From the NCBI GenBank assembly GCA_015520985.1, contig WAOY01000144.1:1-9536 (forward strand): a stretch of 9,536 nucleotides of DNA, in the 5' to 3' direction. This DNA comes from DHVE2 group archaeon (lineage in GTDB: Archaea; Thermoplasmatota; Thermoplasmata; Thermoplasmatales; Aciduliprofundaceae). The position numbers were made by a program, and so were the translations under genes. Under the pieces are notes generated by a model that was not told where the DNA came from, searched no databases, and saw nothing but the letters and a program-made list of their open reading frames with translations. Below, piece after piece: positions 1 to 5,401 of this stretch (the first letter of the stretch is position 1; each line of letters begins with the position of its first letter).

Positions 1-251
1 CCATGTACCTCCTTCTCCTCTAACAGGTCCGTGCTCTTCTTCCTCTCACCGTCCGCCTTTCCCCTCTCGTAGGCCCTGCGAACTTCATCCTCTATTCCAT
101 ACCTTGATGCAAGACTCTCTATCTTCTCCCTCTCCCTGCGCACCCAGCCAACTGCTTCGTAGTGCCTGTAGTACCCGACCTCAAATCCGAGGGCATAGGC
201 CTTCTTCAGGAGTTCCCTTTTCTCCACTTCCCTCTTCCTTTTCCTGAGCAT
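1..251 (-). CDS. Small charged protein of unknown function, C-terminus cut off by window edge
   Basis: Reading the minus strand from an ATG at 251 gives 83 uninterrupted codons to the window edge; no stop is reached, so the C-terminus is missing. The protein starts MLRKRKREVEKRELLKKAYA and is rich in Lys, Arg and Glu, with no signal peptide, membrane segment or cysteine. It looks mostly helical. A middle part has aromatic and small residues (ALGFEVGYYRHYEAVGW), and a later part, AYERGKADGERKK, repeats the idea of an Ala/Tyr-Gly-Lys helix. I do not recognise the family. The start is well supported: a GAGGTG ribosome binding site lies 5 nt upstream and overlaps the TGA stop of the preceding archaellin-like gene, leaving 9 bp between stop and start. 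The two genes are therefore almost certainly co-transcribed, and a role linked to that surface protein is plausible but not shown. Confidence 0.72.
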   Translation of the reverse strand, partial: MLRKRKREVEKRELLKKAYALGFEVGYYRHYEAVGWVRREREKIESLASRYGIEDEVRRAYERGKADGERKKSTDLLEEKEVH

Positions 252-256
252 GCTCA

Positions 257-262
257 CACCTC
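257..262 (-). promoter_or_regulatory. Ribosome binding site of the leftmost gene, overlapping the upstream stop codon
   Basis: On the minus strand the bases read TGAGGTGTGAGCATG. GAGGTG matches the archaeal anti-Shine-Dalgarno sequence and its first two bases are the last two bases of the TGA stop of the archaellin-like gene. This fixes the start at 251 and suggests coupled translation. Confidence 0.7.
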
Positions 263-1880
263 AGTATATCGGAACGTACCTATTTAACATTATTGCCGGG
301 ATGCGGATCTCCTTGTATATGGGTATCCCCCCGCCGGGGATTATCTTCATCTGCACCGTTGTCTGCGGGGTGAGCGTTAGGCCCACACGCCTGGCGTTGA
401 TGTACATCTTCACCACGGCCCCCTCGTCAAGTATGTAGCTCTGCATGAACTCTCCAGAGGGATCGTTTATGACCTCCATCCCGTAGTGCACGTCGTCGCT
501 GGCATTTACGCCGAACCCGCTTGAATTGAGCTTCAGCGACACGTCTATTTTTCCATCGGTGAGTTCAACTATCACTGTGTTGAAGTCCACGGGCTTTGAT
601 CCCGGGCCCAGGGCGAGCTTTATCTCCAGCACCTGTATTGAGCTCTGGGGATAGATGAGCTCGCAGGTGTTGCTGGCGTTGTCCACGGAGATCACAGCGT
701 AGTAGTACTGCTGGTAGGGCACGTAGGAGTAGTCATCGAACTCAGTTGAGCGGACGAAGGCGTACGGTTTGCGGTTGAATATCTCGGGCGTTGTGAGGGA
801 TAGATAATCTTTGCTCCTGTATATGTAGTAGCCCTTTATTCCGCTCTTCGAATCCCGCGCGGCCGTCCACTCCAGGTGGATAGAATACTGCGCGGCCACC
901 CCGTGCAGACCGCGTATCCCAGAAGGCCTCTCGTTGTCCACCATCTCCACGGTTATGTGGTCCGTGCTCGCACTGTATGTTGCGTTGTTGCCCGCGTAAT
1001 CTTCGCCAACGACAGCGTAGTACCACGTACCGTTGTCGGGGGGGTAGTCCATGTAACTCCTGGCGGAGCCGTTCAGGACCGCTATGAGGGTCGCATTTTC
1101 CACATTGGATGATGTTATCGGCCCCGTTGACCTGTATATCCTCTGCTCCTTTATTCCGCTCCCTGAATCCGAAGCGCTCCACGAAATGAGCACGCCGTAC
1201 CCCGCGCTCTTTATGCTGTCTATGCTCCCAGTTGGGGGACTGGTGTCCCTGGTGCCCGTGGGCACGGTCACAGTCTGGTTCAGAGCCCCGTAAAGCGCCG
1301 CGTTGCCGGAGCGGTCGTACCCGATTATCGCGTACCCATACGTCTTTCCCGGTTCCACCGTGTAGTCTATGTAGCTCCTATCCGCGGTGAAGTTGTCGGT
1401 GAGAACCGCGATCACGTCACCCACTATCTTCACGTAGTTCATGTCCCCGAGCACGTATTTCAGGGTGGCGTAATCTCCCTCTATGCGATATATTACCTCT
1501 TTTCCCATCCCGGTTCCCGTGTCCATGGCTGAGTTCCAGGTTATTTTCACCCCCAAGGGGTTGGTTGATGCCACCGTCACGTTCTCCACTATTCCTCCGC
1601 TGGGCGGATCCGTGTCCCTCTGTATGGGTGCCTTCACAGCCACGATAGTCGGGTCCTTCCCGTCCACGTCCCTGTCCCCCAGGATGTTGAGTATTCTCAG
1701 GGAACTCGTTATCTGGGACGTGGCGTCGGATGCTACCTTCTCCCCCTGCTCCCTTAGGGTTATTCCCACGTATATTATGAGGGAAGACGCTATCGCCGCG
1801 ACGATTATTATCGCTATGAACAGGATGAGCGTGGCGATACCTATGTCTCCCTCTTCCTTCTCCCGGTATATTCGCCTCAT
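261..1880 (-). CDS. Archaellin-like surface protein with three inserted Fn3-like modules
   Basis: A 539-aa protein whose two ends look like an archaellin (archaeal flagellin). Residues 1-11 form a short charged leader ending in EEG. Residues 12-38 (DIGIATLILFIAIIIVAAIA...) are the typical hydrophobic helix of archaellins and archaeal type IV pilins, so cleavage by an FlaK/PibD-type peptidase is expected after Gly11. The last part, about 413-539, resembles the archaellin beta-domain (I..LALGPGSKPVDF, NDPSG, LTPQTTVQMKIIPGGG). Between them, about 90-418, lie three Fn3-like repeats, each opening with D-x-x-P-P/RPSG and containing an I-x-W or L-E-W strand, SGSGIK or SKSGIKG, an IYR strand and a YYA(V/I)(I/V) strand. 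Ten N-x-S/T sequons, all outside the helix, suggest heavy N-glycosylation. Usual archaellins are roughly 200-250 aa, so this is about twice normal length. It could be a minor filament subunit, an adhesive pilin or a cell-surface sensor. The start is supported by a TATA box about 27 nt upstream (leaderless). Confidence 0.8.
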   Translation of the reverse strand: MRRIYREKEEGDIGIATLILFIAIIIVAAIASSLIIYVGITLREQGEKVASDATSQITSSLRILNILGDRDVDGKDPTIVAVKAPIQRDTDPPSGGIVENVTVASTNPLGVKITWNSAMDTGTGMGKEVIYRIEGDYATLKYVLGDMNYVKIVGDVIAVLTDNFTADRSYIDYTVEPGKTYGYAIIGYDRSGNAALYGALNQTVTVPTGTRDTSPPTGSIDSIKSAGYGVLISWSASDSGSGIKEQRIYRSTGPITSSNVENATLIAVLNGSARSYMDYPPDNGTWYYAVVGEDYAGNNATYSASTDHITVEMVDNERPSGIRGLHGVAAQYSIHLEWTAARDSKSGIKGYYIYRSKDYLSLTTPEIFNRKPYAFVRSTEFDDYSYVPYQQYYYAVISVDNASNTCELIYPQSSIQVLEIKLALGPGSKPVDFNTVIVELTDGKIDVSLKLNSSGFGVNASDDVHYGMEVINDPSGEFMQSYILDEGAVVKMYINARRVGLTLTPQTTVQMKIIPGGGIPIYKEIRIPAIMLNRYVPIY

Positions 1881-1900
1881 GGTTGAACAATTGCCCCGTT

Positions 1901-1912
1901 GCTTATTTAAAG
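1901..1912 (-). promoter_or_regulatory. TATA box of the archaellin-like gene (leaderless)
   Basis: On the minus strand the bases read CTTTAAATAAGC, with TTTAAATA centred about 27 nt upstream of the ATG at 1880. That is the normal archaeal TATA-to-transcription-start distance, so the transcript probably begins at or next to the start codon. No Shine-Dalgarno sequence is visible. Confidence 0.6.
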
Positions 1913-1920
1913 AATTACAT

Positions 1921-1944
1921 GTGATTATCAGACGATAAAATCAC
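1921..1944. promoter_or_regulatory. Imperfect inverted repeat between divergent promoters, possible operator
   Basis: The arm GTGATTATC (1921-1929) faces GATAAAATCAC (1934-1944) across AGAC. GTGATT pairs with AATCAC and ATC with GAT, with two unpaired A bases in the right arm. It sits just upstream of the TATA box of the archaellin-like gene and about 37 bp before the TATA box of the rightward operon, where a regulator could act on both. It is short and AT-rich, so chance is a real alternative. Confidence 0.3.
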
Positions 1945-1980
1945 CCGGGAAACACGCGAAGGAATACGTGAAAATGGCAA

Positions 1981-1990
1981 AATTTTATAT
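1981..1990 (+). promoter_or_regulatory. TATA box of the small-protein/KaiC-like operon (leaderless)
   Basis: AATTTTATAT follows an A-rich stretch that could hold the BRE. Its core is centred about 28 nt before the ATG at 2015 but only about 10 nt before the earlier in-frame ATG at 1997. The spacing favours 2015 as the start of a leaderless message. Confidence 0.6.
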
Positions 1991-2014
1991 CCTCGAATGA
2001 CATTACATCTCATA

Positions 2015-2266
2015 ATGGACCTGGACACAATGATAGAGATTGAACTCAAAAAGAAACTTGAGAAACTCATTGATGGTCTCAGTAGCACCATAGTGGAACT
2101 GCACAAGAAGCGGCTAGGTCTGGCGGGAAAACCTTTAAGTAAAGATGAATACATACTCCTCTTCAAGGAGATAAGGGAGTCCTTGGAGAGGTTTGCGGGC
2201 AGGAAGATAGCGGATGAGATATACGAGGATATGGTGAATCTGCTGAATAAGGAATACGCAGGGTGA
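2015..2266 (+). CDS. Small helical protein of unknown function, partner gene of the KaiC-like ATPase
   Basis: An 83-aa protein starting MDLDTMIEIELKKKLEKLID. It is charged and predicted almost wholly alpha-helical, with regularly spaced Leu/Ile (for example KKLEKLIDGLSSTIVELHKK and later LFKEIRESLERFAGRKIADE), compatible with a short coiled coil or helical bundle. It has no cysteines, membrane segment or known motif, and I do not recognise the family. An in-frame ATG at 1997 would add six residues, but the TATA box lies too close to it; the ATG at 2015 fits the roughly 26-nt leaderless spacing also seen for three other genes here. Its TGA stop is embedded in the ribosome binding site of the next gene, so it is co-transcribed with, and possibly translationally coupled to, the KaiC-like ATPase. 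An adaptor or regulator of that ATPase is a guess from context only. Confidence 0.7.
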   Translation: MDLDTMIEIELKKKLEKLIDGLSSTIVELHKKRLGLAGKPLSKDEYILLFKEIRESLERFAGRKIADEIYEDMVNLLNKEYAG

Positions 2267-2267
2267 T
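2261..2267 (+). promoter_or_regulatory. Ribosome binding site deciding the KaiC-like start
   Basis: GGGTGAT contains GGTGAT, complementary to the usual archaeal 16S 3' end, and includes the TGA stop of the upstream gene. It lies 4 nt before the ATG at 2272, matching the 3-nt spacing of a GGTGAT site before the receiver gene at 5048. The GTG at 2263 and the ATG at 2266 overlap this site and are less likely starts; ATG 2275 remains possible. Confidence 0.55.
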
Positions 2268-2271
2268 GAAA

Positions 2272-2991
2272 ATGATGGGTTACGAATACCTGAAAACCTA
2301 CGTGGACGGTCTGGACGAGAAGATAGAGAGAGGGATACCCAAGGGACACATAGTGCTAGTCTCCGGTCCGACCGGTAGCATGAAATCGACGCTCACATTC
2401 TATATGGCTTATAGGTACCTCCAGAACAACAAGAAGGGTAACGTGGTTTACGTTTCTCTGGAGCAGAGCAGGGAGAGCCTGCTCAAGCAGATGGTGAGCC
2501 TCAACATGGACATCGAGAAGCTCCCCAAGGGCACAGAGTTCAACGTGTTCGACTGGGGCCTAGTGAGGAAGATGGTCAAGGAATCTGGGACCTATGAGAA
2601 GGTGGACTGGGTCAAGGCCATAGAGACACCGATTCGGGAGTACGCCAAGGAGAAGAAGATTGACATCCTCATACTGGACTCCCTGCAGGCTCTTTACGCG
2701 ATAGCGGAGATGGAGAACCCCAGGAACCAGCTGTTCTTCCTCTTCGAGACAATGCGCGACCTGGGCGCGACTTCCTTCATAATATCCGAAACCACGTACA
2801 ACTCCATGAAGTTCGGCAGTTACGACGTCGAGGGTTTCCTGGCCGACGGCATCATACACCTCTCCATGGAACGCGTTGGACGAACCCTCGGAAGGTACAT
2901 CTCCGTCGTGAAGATGCGCGGAGTGAAGCACAGCACAGACTACTATCCTCTGCTCGTGGACGAGCGCGGGTTCAGGATAGTTTCTCACTGA
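2272..2991 (+). CDS. KaiC-like RecA-superfamily ATPase, single domain
   Basis: A 239-aa cytosolic protein with the layout of one KaiC/RadA-type domain. The opening GLDEKIERGIPKGHIVLVSG matches the KaiC pattern of a substrate loop followed by the first strand. Walker A is GPTGSMKST (about 32-40), with Met in place of the usual Gly/Ala before the Lys, a variant I recall among archaeal KaiC-like proteins. VVYVSLEQ (about 58-65) holds the catalytic-glutamate position, with Glu-Gln instead of KaiC's Glu-Glu. Walker B is DILILDS (about 131-137), and VVKMRGVKHS (about 212-221) is the KaiC-type K-x-R-G motif that contacts nucleotide across subunits. A hexameric ATP-binding regulator is the usual expectation. 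Archaeal relatives are implicated in signal transduction, and FlaH/ArlH of the archaellum motor is a distant cousin. No second KaiC domain, KaiA or KaiB is present, so a circadian clock is not supported. Confidence 0.88.
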   Translation: MMGYEYLKTYVDGLDEKIERGIPKGHIVLVSGPTGSMKSTLTFYMAYRYLQNNKKGNVVYVSLEQSRESLLKQMVSLNMDIEKLPKGTEFNVFDWGLVRKMVKESGTYEKVDWVKAIETPIREYAKEKKIDILILDSLQALYAIAEMENPRNQLFFLFETMRDLGATSFIISETTYNSMKFGSYDVEGFLADGIIHLSMERVGRTLGRYISVVKMRGVKHSTDYYPLLVDERGFRIVSH

Positions 2992-3002
2992 CCCGTCGCT
3001 AT

Positions 3003-3011
3003 CTTTTTATA
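3003..3011 (+). promoter_or_regulatory. TATA box of the DUF835 gene (leaderless)
   Basis: CTTTTTATA is centred about 25 nt before the ATG at 3033, and no Shine-Dalgarno sequence precedes that ATG. Only 41 bp separate this gene from the KaiC-like stop, so it may also receive read-through transcription. The T-run could serve as a weak terminator for the preceding operon. Confidence 0.55.
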
Positions 3012-3032
3012 CCTCTTCGGTGATTATTCGGT

Positions 3033-3635
3033 ATGGATTGTTCTGATTCTCTGGCCGATATCATACGGGATCTGAAAAAGGCGCTCAAGAGCGATGACCT
3101 CAGGGGCGAGGTGGAGAAAATAGTCAGGAAATACTCCCGGAAGCGGAAGAAAAAGGTGAAGGGGGATTACCTCATCAAGGCCGGGGGAGCCTACTACGTG
3201 AATGAACCAAGGCCCTCCCTCGCTTACCGGATCCTGGGGCAGATCCTGGAGCATCGTAATTACCGCGGGCTGTGCATCACCCGGACCAACCCCGAGAACC
3301 TGGACATATACGGAAAGTACGACAACCTGAGTTTTTACTGGCTCAGCAGTGAATCGTGCGGTAACTGCATCCCTCCATCCGACCTCTCCAAGCTCATGGC
3401 CAGGATTAAGGAATTCATCAAGGGGGAGGGCAGGGCTGTGATTCTCATAGACGGCATAGATTCCCTGGTCATAAACACGAACTTCAAATCGGTCGTTAAA
3501 TTCCTCCAGGCAGCCAAGGACGCCATAAGCGCGCACCATGGCGTGCTCCTCCTCTCCTTCAACATGGACTCCTTCGACCTATCCCAGCGGGCGGTGCTCA
3601 ACAACGAGTTAACGGAGATTCCAACGAAAAAGTGA
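3033..3635 (+). CDS. DUF835-domain protein
   Basis: A 200-aa soluble protein. Residues 1-30 are helical and 32-43 are very basic (RKYSRKRKKKVK). From about 45 to 195 it follows the DUF835 pattern: a YLIKAG...YYV start, a helix YRILGQILEHR, GLCITRTNPENL, FYWLSS, an IPPSDLSKLMARIKEFI helix, the strand VILIDGIDSLV (136-146), then a long helix and VLLLSFNMDSFDLSQRAVL. DUF835 is common in archaea, often attached to or beside PAS, kinase or receiver proteins; its biochemical role is unknown. The VILIDGIDSL segment resembles a Walker B strand, but there is no P-loop, so it looks like a non-ATP-binding relative of the RecA fold (inference). Three Cys (3, 109, 112) form no recognised metal site, although C109-G-N-C112 is a lone CxxC. 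It lies between the two RecA-type ATPase genes on the same strand and has its own promoter. Confidence 0.82.
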   Translation: MDCSDSLADIIRDLKKALKSDDLRGEVEKIVRKYSRKRKKKVKGDYLIKAGGAYYVNEPRPSLAYRILGQILEHRNYRGLCITRTNPENLDIYGKYDNLSFYWLSSESCGNCIPPSDLSKLMARIKEFIKGEGRAVILIDGIDSLVINTNFKSVVKFLQAAKDAISAHHGVLLLSFNMDSFDLSQRAVLNNELTEIPTKK

Positions 3636-3652
3636 GATTTTGACGACGAAAG

Positions 3653-3660
3653 ATTTATAT
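3653..3660 (+). promoter_or_regulatory. TATA box of the GvpD-like/receiver operon (leaderless)
   Basis: ATTTATAT is centred about 27 nt before the ATG at 3684. A TTG in frame at 3660 overlaps the TATA box itself and cannot be the start if this promoter is used. No Shine-Dalgarno sequence is seen before 3684. Confidence 0.6.
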
Positions 3661-3683
3661 TGCCATTCACAATTTTTGAATAC

Positions 3684-5051
3684 ATGTGCATTCCCGATGA
3701 GATGGACAGGTTCCTGCGGAGGGAGGGGGTGGTTCTCCTAATAAGGGGCAGGCCAGGAACGGGTAAGACCACGCTGTCCCTTGAGCTCATGTCCCGCTAC
3801 AACCTGGCGTACGTGGGCACAAGCAAGAGCATAAGGGAGATCCTCAAGACCCACCCGTGGGTCACCGGGGATATGCGGAGAATGATGTTCGGTGTGGATG
3901 AGGCATACGATTTCCGCGATACTGAGAAGTTCGGAAACATGTTTTATCTCATCCCGGAGGCCCTGAGGCACGTACTCAACCTTTACGAAGATGGGGAGAT
4001 AGAGGGTATAATCGTGGACAGCTGGCACTCTATAATAAACGAGCTTAACGTAAAGGCCATGGAGGAGAGGGAGAGGTCAGAGCTCTACGATTCCAGTTCC
4101 CTCTTCCTGAAACTCCTTAGATTCGCCGATCTGGGCGTTAAGTTTGTGATAGTCAAGGAGGGCGAGGAGGACGACGAGCTCACCTACCTGGCCGATGGGC
4201 TCGTTACAATGTACAGGAAGGTGGAGGACGGCAGGATATACCGCTGGATGCTTCTGGAGAAGCTAAGGGGCGAGGAGATAACCAAGAACAGGTACTTCTA
4301 CACGCTCCAGGGATCCCGGTTCTCGCACCTGGTATCCAGGGAACTGGCACACCCACCGAAGGTGATAGGCTTCTCCCGGGAGGATGGCAACGGCACCCTG
4401 GGATGCACATACTTCCACGATGTCTTCACCGTGAAGCGCGGGAACGTGGTGGTTTTCGACTACGGTGAGTACATACCCAAGAGCTACAAGCTCGTTCCCC
4501 TGATGGGTTTCGTCGCGAATCACATCTCCTCTGGGGGAAGGGCCATAATAATCCCCTCCAACGATCTCGACATCGGGGAACTCAAGTACTACGTCTACCT
4601 GTTTGGACTGGAAAAGCACTACAACAACATCCGTTACCTGTACGGCAGCGAGGTGTACGAGGAGATATCCAAGAAGGTGAACCTCTCAAAGCCCATGGAG
4701 ATAATAAACGCCGTGGCCGAGGAGATGCCCGAGGAAGCTTCGGAGATGCCTCCCCTGGTAATCGTTGGTTACGACCGCCTATACAGTTACCTCTCCCCGC
4801 GCGAGATAATGCAGGTCCTGTACCGCATAAAGGACATCGTGCGGGAAAAGGGCGGAATAATGCTCATAGCAGGCAACATCACCGACAGGGAGATCAAGAG
4901 GTTCTGCTCCAGCATATCGGAGATCTACGTGAAGTTCCACAACATCGCGGGAGATATCCTCATGTACGGGATCAAGCCCTGGAGCCGCCTGTACCACCTC
5001 AGCCTCGAGTACAACAGGTACCCGGAGGTTGTCAAGAGGGTGATAGCATGA
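3684..5051 (+). CDS. GvpD-like P-loop ATPase with a degenerate second RecA-like half
   Basis: A 455-aa soluble protein. The first half (about 1-215) is a RecA/KaiC-type ATPase: Walker A GRPGTGKTT (22-30), a SLELMS helix, YVGTSKS, the Walker B strand EGIIVDSW (107-114), VKFVIVKEG and LEKLRG (192-197). The order and the wording around RGRPGTGKTTLSLEL resemble the archaeal GvpD P-loop family. In haloarchaea GvpD represses gas-vesicle genes, but there are no other gvp genes here, so the family label should not be read as gas-vesicle function. The second half (about 250-440) again has RecA-like strands (VVVFDYG, GGRAIIIPSND, PPLVIVGYDRL, GGIMLIAGN) but no P-loop. It resembles the DUF835 protein encoded just upstream. 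The start at 3684 is chosen because of the leaderless TATA spacing; an alternative TTG at 3660 would add eight residues. It overlaps the receiver gene by ATGA, so the two products probably work together. Confidence 0.8.
   Translation: MCIPDEMDRFLRREGVVLLIRGRPGTGKTTLSLELMSRYNLAYVGTSKSIREILKTHPWVTGDMRRMMFGVDEAYDFRDTEKFGNMFYLIPEALRHVLNLYEDGEIEGIIVDSWHSIINELNVKAMEERERSELYDSSSLFLKLLRFADLGVKFVIVKEGEEDDELTYLADGLVTMYRKVEDGRIYRWMLLEKLRGEEITKNRYFYTLQGSRFSHLVSRELAHPPKVIGFSREDGNGTLGCTYFHDVFTVKRGNVVVFDYGEYIPKSYKLVPLMGFVANHISSGGRAIIIPSNDLDIGELKYYVYLFGLEKHYNNIRYLYGSEVYEEISKKVNLSKPMEIINAVAEEMPEEASEMPPLVIVGYDRLYSYLSPREIMQVLYRIKDIVREKGGIMLIAGNITDREIKRFCSSISEIYVKFHNIAGDILMYGIKPWSRLYHLSLEYNRYPEVVKRVIA
5039..5044 (+). 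promoter_or_regulatory. Ribosome binding site of the receiver gene
   Basis: GGTGAT, 3 nt before the ATG at 5048 and inside the end of the GvpD-like gene. It is complementary to the archaeal 16S 3' end and supports the start within the ATGA overlap. Confidence 0.6.
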
Positions 5052-5401
5052 AGAGGATGCTCCTTGTTGAGGACTCGGAGCTCTTCTACAACCTCCTCAA
5101 GAGGGCGATGAAGGACGTGGACATCGGGTGGGCCAGGAGCGGCAAGGAGGCAGTGGACATGTACGTTAGGATACGCCCCAAGCTGGTGGTGATGGACCTC
5201 ATATTGCCCGACGTGAACGGCATAGACGTAATCAAAAACATAAAGTCCAGGGACAGGGATGCCAAGATAATAGTGATCAGCGGGATAGACCACGACGAGG
5301 TGAAGGAGGAGGCGCTCAGGGCGGGGGCATCCCTTTACATCCCCAAGAGCTCGGGCCTGGACTACCTCAAGAAAAAGATATACGAGGAGATTGACGATTA
5401 G
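5048..5401 (+). CDS. Stand-alone CheY-like response regulator receiver
   Basis: A 117-aa single receiver domain with no output domain. The acidic pocket is Glu8-Asp9 (LLVEDS), the phosphoacceptor is Asp50 (LVVMDLILPDVNG), the switch Ser is Ser78 (IIVISG) and the conserved Lys is Lys100 (LYIPKSSG). The usual Pro after this Lys is replaced by Ser, a mild departure. It is fully expected to be phosphorylatable. Its ATG overlaps the GvpD-like stop by 4 bp (ATGA), so its most likely partner is that ATPase. The nearest histidine kinase is encoded by the converging operon to the right. In archaea such stand-alone receivers serve chemotaxis (CheY) or other relays; no che genes are in the window, so I leave the symbol empty. 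The stop overlaps the stop of the converging gene. Confidence 0.92.
   Translation: MKRMLLVEDSELFYNLLKRAMKDVDIGWARSGKEAVDMYVRIRPKLVVMDLILPDVNGIDVIKNIKSRDRDAKIIVISGIDHDEVKEEALRAGASLYIPKSSGLDYLKKKIYEEIDD

Noticed and set aside
1417..1890. Minus-strand open frame of 157 codons overlapping the start of the archaellin-like gene
   Set aside because: It is the same strand read out of frame, giving Arg/His/Gly-rich sequence; the overlapping frame has a clear signal helix and domain repeats.
2272..2991. KaiABC-type circadian clock
   Set aside because: A single KaiC-like domain without KaiA or KaiB and without the second domain carrying autophosphorylation sites.
2272..2991. FlaH/ArlH of an archaellum motor operon
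   Set aside because: It is divergent from the archaellin-like gene, with no FlaI/ArlI or FlaJ/ArlJ nearby, and its motifs fit general KaiC-like ATPases as well or better.
3660..3683. TTG start extending the GvpD-like protein by eight residues
   Set aside because: The TTG overlaps the TATA box; the ATG at 3684 has the correct leaderless spacing.
3684..5051. Gas-vesicle operon
   Set aside because: Only the GvpD-like ATPase resembles a gvp product; no GvpA, structural or accessory gas-vesicle genes are present, and this P-loop family is found widely without gas vesicles.
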